DNA of 64,000 nucleotides from Flaveria trinervia (GCA_025506515.1 CM046442.1:17856443-17920442); one strand, 5' to 3'; counted from the first letter of the stretch, positions 21,104-33,204 are shown. Numbers and translations: made by a program. The notes: generated from the letters alone by a model not told the origin.

Positions 21104-22171
21104 TAATCAAGGGTAAAGCTGCCTTATCTCCTCCTTAACTTCCCAAGTGGACTCTAATCGTCACTAGTGGCTCCACATAATTGAGACGTTTATCCACTTC
21201 AATATCCTCCCATGGCACCACCATATCTCCATCGGTCAACCACTTTCTTAAGTGAGATACATGGAATGTCGGATGAATTCCACTTAAGTCACTATGCATC
21301 CCAACCTACAGGCCACTGCTCCTACTCGAGCAATGATTCAGAAGGGCCTTATGTATCTCGGGCTCAACTTGCCCCGCTTTCTAAACCGAATGATCCCCTT
21401 CCAAGGTGAGACTTCCAACATAACTCTATCACCCTCCTTGAACTCAATCGGTCTACATCTCTTGTCGGCATACGACTTTTGCCTATCCTTAGTTTCCTTC
21501 ATAAATGCATTGATCTTTGTCAGCTTCTAAGTCGTAGCCTCAATCACCTCGATGCTCCCTAACTCTTTATGGCCAATATCACCTTAACAAGGAGGCGTTC
21601 TACATCTCCTCCCGTATAGAATTTCATAAGGAGGCATACTAATGCTGACATGGTAGCTATTGTTATATGAGAATTCAGTTAATGGTAATTGGTCATCCCA
21701 ACTTCCTCCAAAGTCAATGACGCATGCCCAAAGCATGTCCTCAAGCGTCTGAATGGTTCGCTCCAACTAACCATCTGCTTGTGGATGATAAGCCGTGATA
21801 ATGTTTAACCTCCTCCCCATCGCATTATGAAATCTCTTCCAAAACTTAGATGTAAATTGGGTGTCACGGTCAGACACCATAAACACCGCACCATGGCTAC
21901 TTACGATCTCCTTAATGAATAAATATGCTAACCACTCAGAGGAATACGTCTCGCACATTGGTAGGAAGTGAACACTCTTCATCAAACGATTAACTATAGT
22001 CCATCGTGATATGCTCCAATTTACCTCGGGTATATCCAAGGGATGGATCTTCCTGTATGGCTTCTGATTATCTACCTTCACTTGTAAACAAGTAAGGCAG
22101 TTACTCACATACTCCACTGCATTAAGTTTCATACCCAGCCACCAATAATCTTTCTTTATCTCTTGATACAT
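21104..22171 (-). pseudogene. integrase and chromodomain remnant of chromovirus A
   Basis: The minus-strand segment 22171-21767 starts with DYWWLGMK and CLTCLQVK (end of the HHCC zinc region) and gives the RNase H-like core with the catalytic Asp near MVSDRDTQFTSKFW and AYHPQADG. The Glu region continues in a second frame (21766-21584: RTIQTLEDMLW, NNSYHVSISMPPYE, YGRRCRTPPC), separated by a stop. Further down, FHVSHLRKWLTDG (about 21240) and DIEVDKRLNYVE match the end of Tekay-type integrase leading into a chromodomain, of which LIGFKDET near 21080 may be the tail. Stops and a frame change make it inactive. Confidence 0.8.
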
Positions 22172-22955
22172 CTTCGTAGCACCGGAATGAATGGATTATC
22201 AGTCTTATGAACTTTGTCCATGATTTTCCCACATAGATCTCCATAACAGGAATCCACATTCGTCCAAATCGGGTTCTAACACCGAGAGTGCTCTCACCCA
22301 GTTTCGCGATTAGACCTCTCATCCTTTCAGTGTTAAGATGATCTTCCTTCAATGCCTCATCTTGAAACTCCTAGACTTGTGTCATCACATCAGAGGTCAT
22401 AACTAACTAATAAGTTTTCACCCGGATTGGTTCGGGTCTCTCCTTTCAGCTAAGGGCATTCGCCACTACTTTGGCTTTGCCCGAATGGTAATGGATCTCG
22501 CAATCACAGACCTTTATGAGCTCCAACAATTGCCTCTGCCTCATATTCAAATCCTGTGCTCGAAGAAGTACTTCAAGCTCTTTTGCTCGGTGAAAATGGT
22601 GCACTTTATCCTGTATAGGTAGTGCCTCCAAATATTTAATGCAAAGACACTGCTAACTCCAAATCATGAGTAGGGTAATTAACCTCATGAACTTTCAATT
22701 TTCGAGATATGTAAGCTATAACATTTCCTCACTGCGTCAATACGCAACCCAACCCTAAGTAAGAAGCATATGAATAAACCACCAAATCCTCACTTCCTTC
22801 AGGTAATAATTAGACAGGGGTTGAGTTAGCCTTGCCTTAAACTCCTTAAAGGCCTTATCTTGCTCTTGACCCCATACGAACTTCACATCATTACGGTTCA
22901 GCTTAGTCAGTGGAGAGGCTATCTTGGAAAAGCCTTGGATGAATCTCAACATCAC
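22172..22955 (-). pseudogene. RNase H remnant of chromovirus A
   Basis: Pieces in different frames follow the order of a gypsy RNase H: FIQGFSKIASPLTKLNRND and WGQEQDKAFKEFKARL (22955-22830), then LKVHE and ALPIQDKVHHF in the middle, then the QDLNMRQRQLLELIKVCDCEIHYHSGKAKVVANALS segment's conserved words (about 22560-22450), where DxxIxYHxGKAxxVADALSR is usual; Asp of ADAL is replaced by Asn. Stops lie between the pieces, and the end joins the integrase zinc region. Confidence 0.75.
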
Positions 22956-23598
22956 GCCAATTCTAAGAAACTACAAATCTTAGTTGGCGTCTTTGGAGAC
23001 TTCCATTGCGTCGCCGGCTCCACCTTTACCGAGTCTACCATAATCCCCTCGGGATTCAATACATGACCCAAAAACTAAACCTCATGCAACCAGAACGTGC
23101 ACTTGGAGAACTTAGTGTACAACTTCTCCTTTCTCAACGTCTCCAACACTTCCTGAATGTGACCACTATCCTCCTTTTCACTTCTTGAATAAATCGGATA
23201 TCATCAATGAACACAATTACTTATTTATCTAACATCGGCCGACACACTCAAAGCAGCTAGCGCATTTGTTAAACCAAAAGACATAACAAGGAACTTGTAG
23301 TATCTATAACGCATGCGAAAAGCTATTTTAGGAATGTCTTGCGCCTTCAAGTTCAACTGATGGTAACCAGATCGAAGTTCTATCCTTGAGAACCAACTAT
23401 CACATTGGAGCTGTTGAACAAGTCATTAATCCTCGGCAACGAGTACCGGTTCTTCACCGTCAACTTATTCAACTCTCGGTAGTTGATGCACATCTTCATA
23501 TTGACCGTCCATCTTCTTAATGAATAAGACCGGAGCACCCCAACGAGAGATACTCCGCCTAATAAACCCCTTATCAAGCAACTCTTGCAGTTTCTCCA
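22956..23598 (-). pseudogene. reverse transcriptase remnant of chromovirus A
   Basis: The minus strand gives KGFIRR, SRWGAPVLF, then (shifted) CINYRELNKLTVKNRYSLPRINDLF at about 23480-23410, then the palm. The catalytic block VFIDDI lies near 23200, so the Y/F-x-D-D Asp pair is kept. Further toward 22960 the connection region with LGHVLNPEGI-like sequence is recognisable with substitutions. At least five stops or frame changes are needed for a full RT, so it is dead. Confidence 0.8.
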
Positions 23599-24426
23599 TT
23601 ACTTCTTCATCTTGGAGGGAGCTAAATGATACGATGCCTTAGCAACAGGTTGGGCACCGAGCATTAAGTCAATTTGAAACTTGATCTCATGGTCTGGTGG
23701 CACACCTGGTAAATCTTTTGGGAACATGTCTGGAAACTCACTCACAACTGGTACATCAGGCAGTTGTGATGTTGGCGTATCTACATCTTTCATGTAGGCC
23801 AAGTAGGCACAACATACACGTCTCATGCACTTTTCCACCACTACCATTGAAATCACCTTCGGAATCGTAGTCACTTGGTCACCATAGTTCGTCATTGAAC
23901 TCCCGTCAGGCGTTGTCAGTCTAATCATCTTCATGCAATACACAATGTTCGCCTTGTAGTCCGCCAACCAATCCATTCCTAGTACTACATTGAAACTTCC
24001 TAAGGTCATCACGAACGGTCCAACAGGAAACTTATGACCTTCTATTTCTATGTCATATCCTTCTATCATCTCAGAAATCCTTGTAAAGTTACCTATGATA
24101 GTTTCAACATCGAAGGGCTCATCAATACTTCTACTCCTAATGGGCAACTTAGCATAAAAGGTAGCAGAAATGAAACTCTTACTAGCACTAGAATCAAATA
24201 ACATGGAAGCAAGAGTTTGGTTTATTAGAAACATACCTGACATAACATTGGGGTCCGTCCTAGCATCCTCCCGAGTCATCGTGAAGGCTTGGGTGCTCAC
24301 CTTCTACCATTCACCTCCTGCTTTCTTCACTGCCCTAGAACTTTCAACCCTCAGCTTCTTGCAGTCCCTACTCATGTGGCCCATTTCACCATTTTTAAAA
24401 CACCTCATCACCCCACATTCTTGGCC
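23599..24426 (-). pseudogene. gag zinc knuckle, protease and RT start of chromovirus A
   Basis: The open part 24300-23599 (233 codons) has the retroviral-type aspartic protease: ASMLFDSSASKSFIS, where the family has FDSGAS, so the catalytic Asp stays but Gly is Ser. GMDWLADYKANI follows, then a linker and FPDMFPKDLPGVPPDHEIKFQIDL, the usual start of chromovirus RT. Upstream (24426-24301) a different frame holds the second CCHC knuckle CFKNGEMGHMSRDC, in which the second Cys is Asn. This part was split from the first knuckle (at 38531 onward) by Sirevirus C. Confidence 0.85.
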
Positions 24427-24431
24427 ACATG
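24427..24431. repeat. target-site duplication of Sirevirus C, left copy
   Basis: acatg here and acatg at 38526-38530 directly flank the LTR edges of Sirevirus C. The duplicated bases lie in the gag codons between the two zinc knuckles of chromovirus A, which read through in element D as one sequence (TGHVAKNC). Confidence 0.85.
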
Positions 24432-25161
24432 TATTAGGATCTGGTATTTGACAAACATCTACTGATTAACGTGTTAAACCAAACCAAATAGTGCGGAATC
24501 CTATTTGATTGGTGATCCAATCAGTGAGAACGCACATGGACACAATAACGACTTGAATCTAACGTCAAGAATCGATTGAGAATCGATCTATAGCGTTCTA
24601 TGAACTTGGAGTACGAACTTGGAGGCTTCTGGACGGCTAGGGTACGTCTGGAGTCAAAGTGGATTCAATGCTTATGTTTTTCCATGAATTAGGTGGTATT
24701 TATAGGTTAGGATTGCTCATTCGGGCGACTGAACCATTAGCGTGGTTCATTCGTGCGATTAAGCCATGCGGTTGATCCATTCGCACTACTAATTGTTCAG
24801 TCGTGCGACTAAGTCAGATGCATGAAGTTGTTCAGGCGTATGGACTATTTAGGCACATGGACACTTAGTCGCATGGCCATTCAGATGCATGACCACTGTT
24901 GGGGCGCATGGTCCAGTCGGACGCATGAGAACTTCACTTCACCAAGTTTGAGTGTATTCAATATTCTAAGATTATGTATAACACTTCAAACAACCACAAA
25001 CCTATATAATTAAGTTAAAATGCGTTAAACAACTCATTAATGAAATATTCAACATTATTAACATAACCAAACATTTTGTATTTCATTAAGTACCCAATAG
25101 TTACATAAGTGTAAGACATATTACATTCAGATCAGGATCTAGGTACATATATGTATCAACA
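24432..25161 (-). repeat. 3' LTR of Sirevirus C
   Basis: 730 bp, from TATTAGGATC (a G to A change from TGTTAGGATC) to GTATCAACA on plus coordinates. It is nearly colinear with 37795-38525. A run of CG-containing short repeats fills about 24710-24930 (cattcgggcgactgaa, gttcagtcgtgcgac, tcggacgcatgag). Most differences from the other LTR are transitions, several at CpG sites. Confidence 0.9.
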
Positions 25162-25180
25162 AACTCCCCCTTGGACCTAG
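25162..25180 (-). other. polypurine tract of Sirevirus C
   Basis: The minus strand reads aggtccaagggggagtt directly before the 3' LTR start TGTTGATACATA. This is the usual Sirevirus 3' polypurine tract and adjoins the LTR without a gap of more than one or two bases. Confidence 0.85.
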
Positions 25181-25258
25181 ATCTATCTATTGTCTAACAT
25201 CTTTCATGATTTTCTCAAACTTTTTGTACTTAGCTTCTTTGGTAACTCCTGTGTTTAT

Positions 25259-28200
25259 CTAAAAAACAAAACAAAGTCTTATCACCTTTTGGAACTGTAA
25301 AGCTTGTACAATATCCCGTGGGTCGTAGAACAGTGGCCACTTGTATAAAGTATAAACATCTTGTGCTGACAAGTTGGTGAGCCACATCGGTTCAAACACC
25401 CTTATGGTTTCCATTGTGCCATTCCTATTCAAGACTATCCCGGCCTCTCCCGTTCTCCAATCGTAGTACCACCATTTGAAGTGTGGAGTGAAGTCCTGTG
25501 GCATCTCACGTAGTGGGATCTTAGACATTGTACGTGGTGGACTCCACTTCAGCACTACTTTAGGTTTACCAGTTATGGCATCAACCTCAGATCTTCTGAA
25601 GTACCTCATTGGTTGTTGAGGTTTGAAGTTGACCTATTTGGTGTGGTACTCCCTCTTTAGAGCAGCTTCAAACCAGCCTGACATCATACGAGGGTCAGCA
25701 TATAGCAAGTTTAACTTAGCTAACTGGTTGAGCTTAAAACCTGGAAGTGTCTTCAGATCATGTGGAAATCCGAAGTACTCTATTCCCTTATCACGTTTAA
25801 CTGCGTAAACGTTGAGGTCTACAAATGTGCCCACGCTATGATCGTACCTACCACCTTTTGATGTTTCTTGGCCTGATACAGTTTGGTGTAGACAGTAGAT
25901 GTTATAGCCCTGCGTTGGGCTCTTATCTCTTCAAATCATGCTGCCCATTCAGCCTTTTTCATGTTTACTTCGGCGTCTAAGGCTTGAGCCTTCTCTTTGT
26001 CCTTTTCTGACTCTTTCTCCATCCTGTCCAGAGTCGAAAAAGTGTCACTGACAAGTGTGTCTCCCAGATTGGGAATGGCAGTTCCCTCCTTGTCAGTGTA
26101 CTCAGGATAGTGTTGAGCTGTGAAATCTTCTATCTTAATCTCATCTACATCCTGAAGCTCATCGTCACTCTCTGTTTGCACAGTTGGATCATCTTTCACA
26201 ATCTCATCAGCGTTTAGCTGGAACATTTCGGCTATCTGCTCATCAGTAAGATTGTGAATTTTTATCCCTCTTCAGGAGTATACATTACCGATCTCCTGAC
26301 AATACCCTGCAGATCAAGAATCTATGTTAGTTGAGTCTTGACATGTTAGAGGGGAGCAATGTCATATTTCTTTTTGGGAATCAGATCTGCTTGATTTAAA
26401 CATTCAACACAACAATCATTAGCTAATAATCAAGGCATAATCATTTACATTACATATAAACATTCATTTCATTATTTTACTCATGATCCAAATACAAGTG
26501 ATTTAAGTAACAATAAACATCTAAGCATTACTCTTGTCTTGGAGCATCGGCTCTTCGGCTGACAGGTGATGTGGAGGCACCTTGATCTTGTGCTCTTTTG
26601 ATCCTCCTTTCACTGGCAGATGTGGCACCCGCAGCAGGTGAGTCATCATCATCATCTCTAACATCATCTCCAACATCACCAGTAGCATCAATATCATCAT
26701 CACCATCATTATCTTCATCATCACTATCATCATCACTATCATCCCCATCCCCTTCCTTGATCTTAAGTGGCTCTTCCTTGGATCCTTTTAGGCGTAGCAT
26801 GATGGTCTTGTTAGTAGTCTCCAACTCCTCAATCTTCTTTGCTGATAAAACATTCTGCTCTCAGAGTTGGGACATCTCTACACGTTGAACCTCCATCTGT
26901 TGTGCCTGCTGAGATATCTGCTGAGCTTGGGCAGCAGTAAGCTCTACAAGCTATCGCAATTGAGCAGTCTTCTCTTTGTCTGCCGCCAACAACCTCAGCA
27001 CCATACGATTAAGTGTCGAGAGCTGTTCCTCTACCCCACTGGGAGGTAGAGGTGATCCTGATGGATATGGAGAGAAAGAGGATGGTGCTGTAGGATGGCT
27101 AGTGGTGGTGGTGACAGTGGTGAAGATTGGAGGCGGTATAGATGATGGTGGTGGTGATGTAGGTGTGAATGATGTGGTGGTGGATGGAAGGGTGGTAGTG
27201 GTGGTAGGTGGACTGGTGGTAGTGGTGGTAGGTGGAATGGTGGCTGTGGTGGTGGTGTGGTGGTGATAAAGGTGATTATGCATTTCTTCCTTTTCAAGCC
27301 ATGGGGTTGAGCCATCCTCTTCTTCCTCGATCCTGTCGAGGAGGATGCTCCCCCTAGTACACGGCTTGGCGGATCGGAGGATAAGTAAGGTCAGTAGCAG
27401 TCTCTACTGATCACCTGGCGTTCACCAACCACCCAGAGCCCTCGTTCTGTGGGAACGACTTTACTTCCCACAGTCCGAGTCAGCGGCTCCTCATCTGACT
27501 CATCTTCTTCCTCACCAGGCATGAAATCCTGGTGGAACCCAGCAGTCTCTGCTCCGTCTCTAGTGGGGGGGGGCAAATGCAGGAGATGGAATATCAGTAG
27601 TGGGTCCTACATTTCCTTCCTTCCCGCTATCATTGTCATCCGAGTCATGCTTTGGGAGCAGTAGCTGCTCATCGTCGGAGTCACTATCTGTGTGACGCCA
27701 CTTACGTCTCCCCGGTGCTACATAACTCTCATTGGCCAGATGGCCTATTAGTCTCCTCACCTGGGGCTTTACTTGCTTACCCCTGTAAACTCTCATACGA
27801 CCCAGTGTCGTATCATCCATGATCTCTAGAACCACAGCATCGTGGCTTTCCTTGGGAAGGGATGGAAGCTTCTCATTGAATATCAACTGTAAGAATCTGG
27901 GGTACATGCAAAAACCCTCCTTACCCTTAGCTTCCAGATTCTCCATAAGGTAAGAGAAAATCATGCTCGAGAAGCTAAAAGGATAGTTCAGCACCAGTGC
28001 CACATAGGCATTCTGGATCTGGTTGAAAGATCATCAAATCCACCTCTTCTGGAGGCGATGCACTTCAATATAACATGTGCTAAGTACTTGTTCTGAGGAC
28101 ACAGGTTGCTTTTATTTAGCACACCTAAGTTGATGTCCCTAGCATACTTAATCCTCATAAAGCATCCCCTTACGGTCAGTGGATGTAGCTTGGTGGGATG

Positions 28201-28496
28201 ATCAGTATCGTTCCCCAGCTCAAGTACTCTCTGGATATGGCAGCAGTGATCTCAATAGCCATCCCACAGATAGAGCTTCGTATGCTATACGGCTATGGGA
28301 TCGATCAATAGAAGCATTCTCTCAAAATGCCTTATGTAGAGACCTGTAGGGCGTGCAAGGAGTAGAAATGGCCTTGTAGATCGTTGATCACCTAAGAAAT
28401 GTGATGATCTCTGTAAACTCAGCGCCATTCCGAGTAGTATGATCTAGATGTGCACATTGTTGTGCTTAGGGTTGATTGACCATCTAGCAGCCATCA
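25259..28496 (-). pseudogene. envelope-like gene of Sirevirus C (broken)
   Basis: The minus-strand start near 28496 (MMAARWSINPKHNN) carries the family N-terminus, then EFTEIITFL. After stops, an open stretch 28003-27560 has the core with FSSMIFSYLMENLE and CMYPRFLQLIFNEKLP and a Ser/Asp/Glu tail. A Pro/Thr-rich low-complexity part (27283-26951), a Gln-rich helical part, an Asp-rich part (26824-26528) and a helix-rich segment (26226-25936) follow. The C-terminus (25834-25259) has FGFPHDLKTLPGFKL, FKWWYYDWRTGEAG and MWLTNLSAQDVYTLYKWPLFYDP. I know no enzymatic domain in it; its biological role in Sireviruses is unproven. At least six frame breaks are visible. Confidence 0.8.
26528..27283 (-). 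pseudogene. Pro/Thr-rich, coiled and acidic middle of the Sirevirus C env-like gene
   Basis: On the minus strand 27283-26951 encodes runs of Pro and Thr (SPPTTTTT, PPTTTTTT) from a ggtggtagtggt minisatellite, then VEEQLSTLNRMVLRLLAADKEK. After a stop at about 26950 the same frame goes on with a Gln-rich helix (AQAQQISQQAQQMEVQRVEM), another stop, then KKIEELETTNKTIMLRLKG and an Asp-rich tail that ends at 26528. The order low complexity, coiled coil, acidic resembles element F with the last two exchanged. The Pro/Thr stretch could be an extended, glycosylation-prone stalk; that is inference. Confidence 0.6.
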
Positions 28497-28589
28497 TTCT
28501 GAAACACAAGACACATAATCATCAGATACTCACATAACACAAATCAGTTTTAAGTATATTGTTTGATTTCATTCTGATTCATTCATGCG

Positions 28590-29470
28590 AATGAATCATG
28601 TGACTGTGGTCAGTCAGTTATCTTGTCCTGTGCCTGGACTCATTCGGGTGAATGAACATGCGACTGAGTTCAATCGGTTGGTTGAGCCTGCGATTGGTTC
28701 AGTCGGCCGACCGAGCTCATTCGCATGATACATTCTGCCGATTCACCCATTCGGCCGACTCCATCATGCGATTGGAGTTCATCCATCTGACCAGTCGCCT
28801 GACTTGCTCTTAGGTTGACTTAGGTTCGAGTCTTGACAAAATCATGAAATTAAACATTATGAAACGGTTCATTAGACTCGCAATCCCATAACTAATAACC
28901 TAATAACCTTATTTTTAACATTTTACATGGTTTCAGTGGGTTATTAAGCCATTTAGTGGTTCATTTCTTGTTTCATTCGAACATCCTAAAATAGGGCACC
29001 ATTTCTCCTGATTTCTGTGAGATTTCATCGTATTAGACCTGTATAATCACACACAATCGTCAGAAAGTCAATGGAAGTATGAAATCTTGGTTTGATGGAA
29101 ATTTGGCAGAGTAACAGCAGGCTATGCGAAATAAGGGCGATTAGGAGTGATGAGAAGAATGCGATCGACTGTGGCCCTTTATATACTGACTCTGCATTCA
29201 ATCGGCTGACTGGACTCATTCGCTCAGTTCATTCGGGCGAATGAAGCTCAGTCGGGCGATTGACTCAGTCGATCACATTCAGTCGGCCGACTAAGGCTCA
29301 GTCGGTCGACTGACTTTGTCGCACGCTCCCAATCGGACGAATGACCCATTCTGATAATCCATTCGGGTGAATGGGTCATACTCATGTCCATTCGGCTGCT
29401 TAATGTATGAGTATGGTCCATTCGCCTGATTGGTCCATACTCATGGTCCAGTCGTGCGAATGGGTCATAC
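28590..29470 (-). repeat. two blocks of CATTCGGGCGAATG-type repeats in Sirevirus C
   Basis: Units such as cattcgggcgaatga, cagtcggccgactga and cattcgcctgattgg fill 28590-28800 and 29190-29470. Many are self-complementary (TCGGCCGA, TTCGGGCGAA), so single units can fold or bind a dimer. The density of CpG is far above that of neighbouring DNA. They resemble the units in the LTRs and leader of the same element. Confidence 0.75.
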
Positions 29471-29538
29471 TCTTTAAAGGTTTCTAACATCATGAGCATT
29501 TGACCTTTAGACCCATTTAGACTGTTGAGTTAACATTT

Positions 29539-29673
29539 TGATCATTTCAGACATGATCATTTTAACTTGAAAAACCTTTGATCACCTCAGACGTGATCCT
29601 TTTAACCAATTTGTCGCCTCAGATGTGACCCAATTGTTGTTTGAAAGCACTTATGGTCATCTCAGACACAACC
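29539..29673 (-). repeat. four serial hairpins with TCAGAC-type loops
   Basis: On plus coordinates: TGATCA...TGATCA (29539-29559), GATCAC-CTCAGAC-GTGATC (29580-29598), GTCGC...GTGAC (29613-29629) and GGTCAT...ACAACC (29655-29673), spaced about 33-42 bp. The central tcaga(c/t) is constant while the stems differ; in the last unit the sense strand pairs fully if G-U is allowed. It lies at the place of the paired hairpins in Sirevirus F. Confidence 0.55.
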
Positions 29674-31143
29674 TTTTAGATGATAAGGACCCTTATCAAC
29701 TTCCATGAAATATTCCGATACTTCACATACTGAATATGACAAACTTTGTACAGAAATAAAAGAAATAATACTAAAAATTTAAAATTTAGACATGTTTTTG
29801 TGTTTTTATGAGAGTTAATTCCAAGATGTAGTTCTAGGAATAGTTATTCTAGGAATAGTTATTTAAGAGAGCAACCACAATCATTAAGCTATACATGGAT
29901 CAATTTAAGTTGGAATCATACAGGATATTCAAATCATTCAGGACAAGTTATTAGAAAAAACAGCTTTGATGCTCTTTCCTTGTTTTTCATCTGGAGTCAT
30001 TTAGCAAATTTTGGAAATCATACTAGTACTATTAGGTCCCCACACTGATTTGAACTTTCAAGAATTGTAGCCACAGTGATTGTCAGTATACTTGTCCTCT
30101 TAAATCCATACACAGACTTTCAACACAATTTGGTGATCATTTTAAGGTTTGTTTATTTCAACAAGCATTTGTGGATCCCACACTTATATCGTAATTAACA
30201 TTCCTCAAGAGATTTTGAGCGGTCTAAGGGTAGAATTCAAGAAGAGACTATTCTTAGAACTTTCAAAGAGAAGCCAATCCTCAGGTCAGTGCCATCGCAC
30301 AACAGAGAGGTGGCAAACAACAATGAGTTCTAGAATATATAGGTTATGCTTATCCTCAAGTCAGAGCCACCGCACAGTAGAGAGGCACATAACCTATCTT
30401 CTTGTTTGAGCAATTTTTCTTCTTTTTGCACAGATCTCACCAACAACATAGGTTATCAGTTTGATTGTATTTGTATTTTTCATGTGCTTTTGCTCATGCT
30501 TGGTCTTTCGCACACTTTTGTGGCGTTTATTTTGCTCGTCACCCCTTATTGGAATCCTGCTGATTGTGTTAACCAGGGATAACGTGTTTCCCACAGCTTG
30601 TCAAACATTTTAGTTTAATATTGAGATCACCAACCGGTCTAGTCATCTATTGTGTTCGATCTACCAACATATCAGATGTGGTCTATCAACCTCTAGGTCT
30701 ACTTTCTTTGTGTTACCTTAGTAGTAGCTAGTTTAACTATCATATTTCCTTTTATATTGCTCAGACTACTCAGACTTATACTTGAACTTTGCATCTTTTT
30801 CAATTTGGATTTTAAATTCCCAAATGGTTTGTACCTGTGTACTATCATCTTCCATACGTTAAATTGGTATCACACGTACGATCTTATTTATTATCGGCTT
30901 GCTTTTTTTCCGTACCTATTCTCCCCCTAAAATACTAAAACCTCTAAGGATTTGCGTTTTAGAATTTTAATGTGCAAGAACCGACACTAAGTGTAATTAA
31001 CGAACTAACAGTAAACAAAACAAGAGAATTAAACTTAAAAAATACTATAATTTAAGAAGTTTTAAAAGACACTAACGCGAAGCATCGGACTATACATGGT
31101 CATCTTTAGGAATGACCTCACTTTCTTTTAACACCATTGACCT

Positions 31144-31990
31144 CTAACAGATATAGAAAACGTGGTTTATCAAAAGCCTTTGTATAAGGTCTGCGCGTTG
31201 AAAATCAGTGTTTATTTTTATCACATCGATTAAGTTCTTTTCAAAACAGTCACGTATGAAGTGATATTTGATCCCAATGTGTTTGGTCTTGGGATGTTGG
31301 ACCAGGTTCTTAGTGACTGCAATCGCAGCAGAGTTATCAACAAATATAGGAGTAGAAGTGAAATGCAAACCGTAGTCCCGCATTTGTTGTTGAATCTATA
31401 TGATTTGGGGACAGCAGCTTGCAGCAGCAACGTATTCTGCTTCACAGGTTGACAAGGCAACCAAGGTCTGCTTCTTACATTGCCAGGTTACCAATCTTCT
31501 CCCAAAGAACTAAAACCCTGTTGATGTAGATTTGTAGTTCATCTTGCAGCCACCGTAATCCGAGTCACTATACGCTGTAAGTTCAAAGTCATCATCATGA
31601 GGGTACCACAATCCAAGTATGGGTGTGCCCTTCAGATAACGAAATATCCTTTTGACCCCAATTAGATGATTCACCTTAGGCTTTGCCTGATATCGCGATC
31701 ATAAACATGTCGCATACATGATATCTGGTCTGGAGGCAGTGAGATACATGAGAGATCCAATCATCCCTCGGTACATAGTGGCATCTACCAGATCACCTTT
31801 CTCATCGGGTGCTACTTCATGGTTTGTAGCCAGTGGAGTGCCAGCTATGGGAAGCATTCTCCATGTCAAACCGACTGAGAATATCTCCTACATACTTGGT
31901 CTGATGTAAGAAGATTCCATTTGGTGTCTGATCTACTTGTAATCCGAGAAAGAACTTCATCTCCCCCATGGCACTCATCTCAAACTCAGC
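31144..31990 (-). pseudogene. RNase H and RT connection of Sirevirus C
   Basis: The minus strand carries, in changing frames, FRYLKGTPILGLWYP, then LTAYSDSDYGGCKMNYKSTSTG (about 31600-31530), the usual copia RNase H start with catalytic Asp, and then VDNSAAIAVTKN and HPKTKHIGIKYHFIRD (31383-31144), where Asp and His residues of the family are kept. The end at 31144 ends in VFYIC rather than the expected DxFTKxL block, so the last part is decayed. Several stops separate the parts. Confidence 0.8.
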
Positions 31991-33204
31991 CTTCATTACT
32001 GCTTCGAATTCTTTGCATAATTCTTCATTCTTGAACCGAAGATTATGTCATCTACATAGATCTGTACTAGCAGTAAGTCTCCATCTTTTTCTTTGATAAA
32101 CGGTGTGCAGTCAATGACTCCCCTGCGAAATCCATGTTTCACAAGATGATTAGAGAGTTTCTCATACCAAGCCCGTGGAGCTTGATAAAGCCCGTATAGA
32201 GCCTTGTCGAGTTTGTAAACTCTATCCCGATGATATGGATCTTCAAATCCCTCGGGTTGACTGACATACACTGTTTTTCTAATTTCCCCATGAAAGAATG
32301 CACTCTTCACATCAAGTTAATAAACTTTGATTTTCATATAAGATGCATAGGCACGAAAGATGCGGATGGCTTCCATCCTTGCCATTGGTGCAAATACTTC
32401 ATTGTAGTCAATACCTTCAACTTGTCGAAAACCCTGAACCACAAGCCGAGCCTTGTTTCTGATTATCACTCCCTGATCATCTTTCTTACATTTTAAAACC
32501 CATTTGGTACCAATGACTTTAGCCCCTTTAGGTCTATCCACTAGTGTCCATACACCTAACTTCTTAAACTGAAGAAGTTCTTCCTGCATGGCACTAACCC
32601 AAGCCTCATCATTTAGTGCTTCACTAACATACATTGGCTCAAACTGAGACAAAAAGCAGCAGTAGGCACCGTCGTGAAGATATCCTTTTTCCATCACAGA
32701 GGCATAATCAGCTGAATATAGCTGATTTCTAGTCTGAACCCCTGATCTGACATCTCCTATAATATTATCCAATGGATGATAGACGTTTAGACGTGAGCCA
32801 GGAGTTGTCAGAACAACCACCTCAGAGTCAAGATTATGAACATTTGGTTCTGGAACTGAGGCAATAGGAGTCTGAGGTTCTGAAGGTTCAGAAGTATCAC
32901 TAGCCGATGCGTGGGAACTTGTGGTAGTCGGAACCTGTACATCCTGGTTGATCTGATCATTTTCTTCATCAGAGGAAGAATCACTCACATCAACTGCTCC
33001 CCCTAAGTTGGTAGGATCATGACTTGTTGAATCTTGAGACGGTGTGTTCAAGACATCGTACATCATCTTGTTTGCCAACTCGTCTTCTGAAGAAGAAAGA
33101 GATATGTTGAAGGACTTGAAGAATCCATCATAGTCGAAGAAGTAAGCAGGCCCTTTTCCAGCAGGTGGTGTGATATATCTCTGAACATCAACGTTACACC
33201 ACAA
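31991..33204 (-). pseudogene. reverse transcriptase of Sirevirus C (one break)
   Basis: The open frame 33204-32317 (295 codons) runs from the integrase tail through a Ser/Asp-rich linker into RT: LNDEAWVSAMQEELLQF, WTLVDRPKGAKVIGTKWVLKCKKDD, KARLVVQGFRQVEGIDYNEVFAPMARMEAIRIF. After a stop at about 32315, 32310-31996 continues with FFHGEIRKTVYVSQPEGF, YKLDKALYGLYQAPRAWYEKL and the catalytic YVDDIIFGS. All polymerase motifs including the Asp pair are kept. The break between LDVK and SAFFHGE is a single stop. Confidence 0.9.

Larger units (their letters stand above)
28500..31140 (-). other. pol-env spacer of Sirevirus C (no gene)
   Basis: No protein-coding stretch is supported in these 2.6 kb. 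In element order it begins after RNase H with a purine tract (sense ttttagggggagaata near 30930), then AT-rich DNA with two copies of a ctcaggtcagtgccatcgcac / ctcaagtcagagccaccgcac segment (30280 and 30355), then serial hairpins (29539-29673), then two blocks of CG-containing short repeats (29190-29470 and 28590-28800), then the env start. Confidence 0.7.

Noticed and set aside
26976..27266. Plus-strand Gly/Val-rich open frame
   Set aside because: It is antisense to the Pro/Thr-rich part of the env-like gene and arises from a ggtggtagtggt minisatellite.
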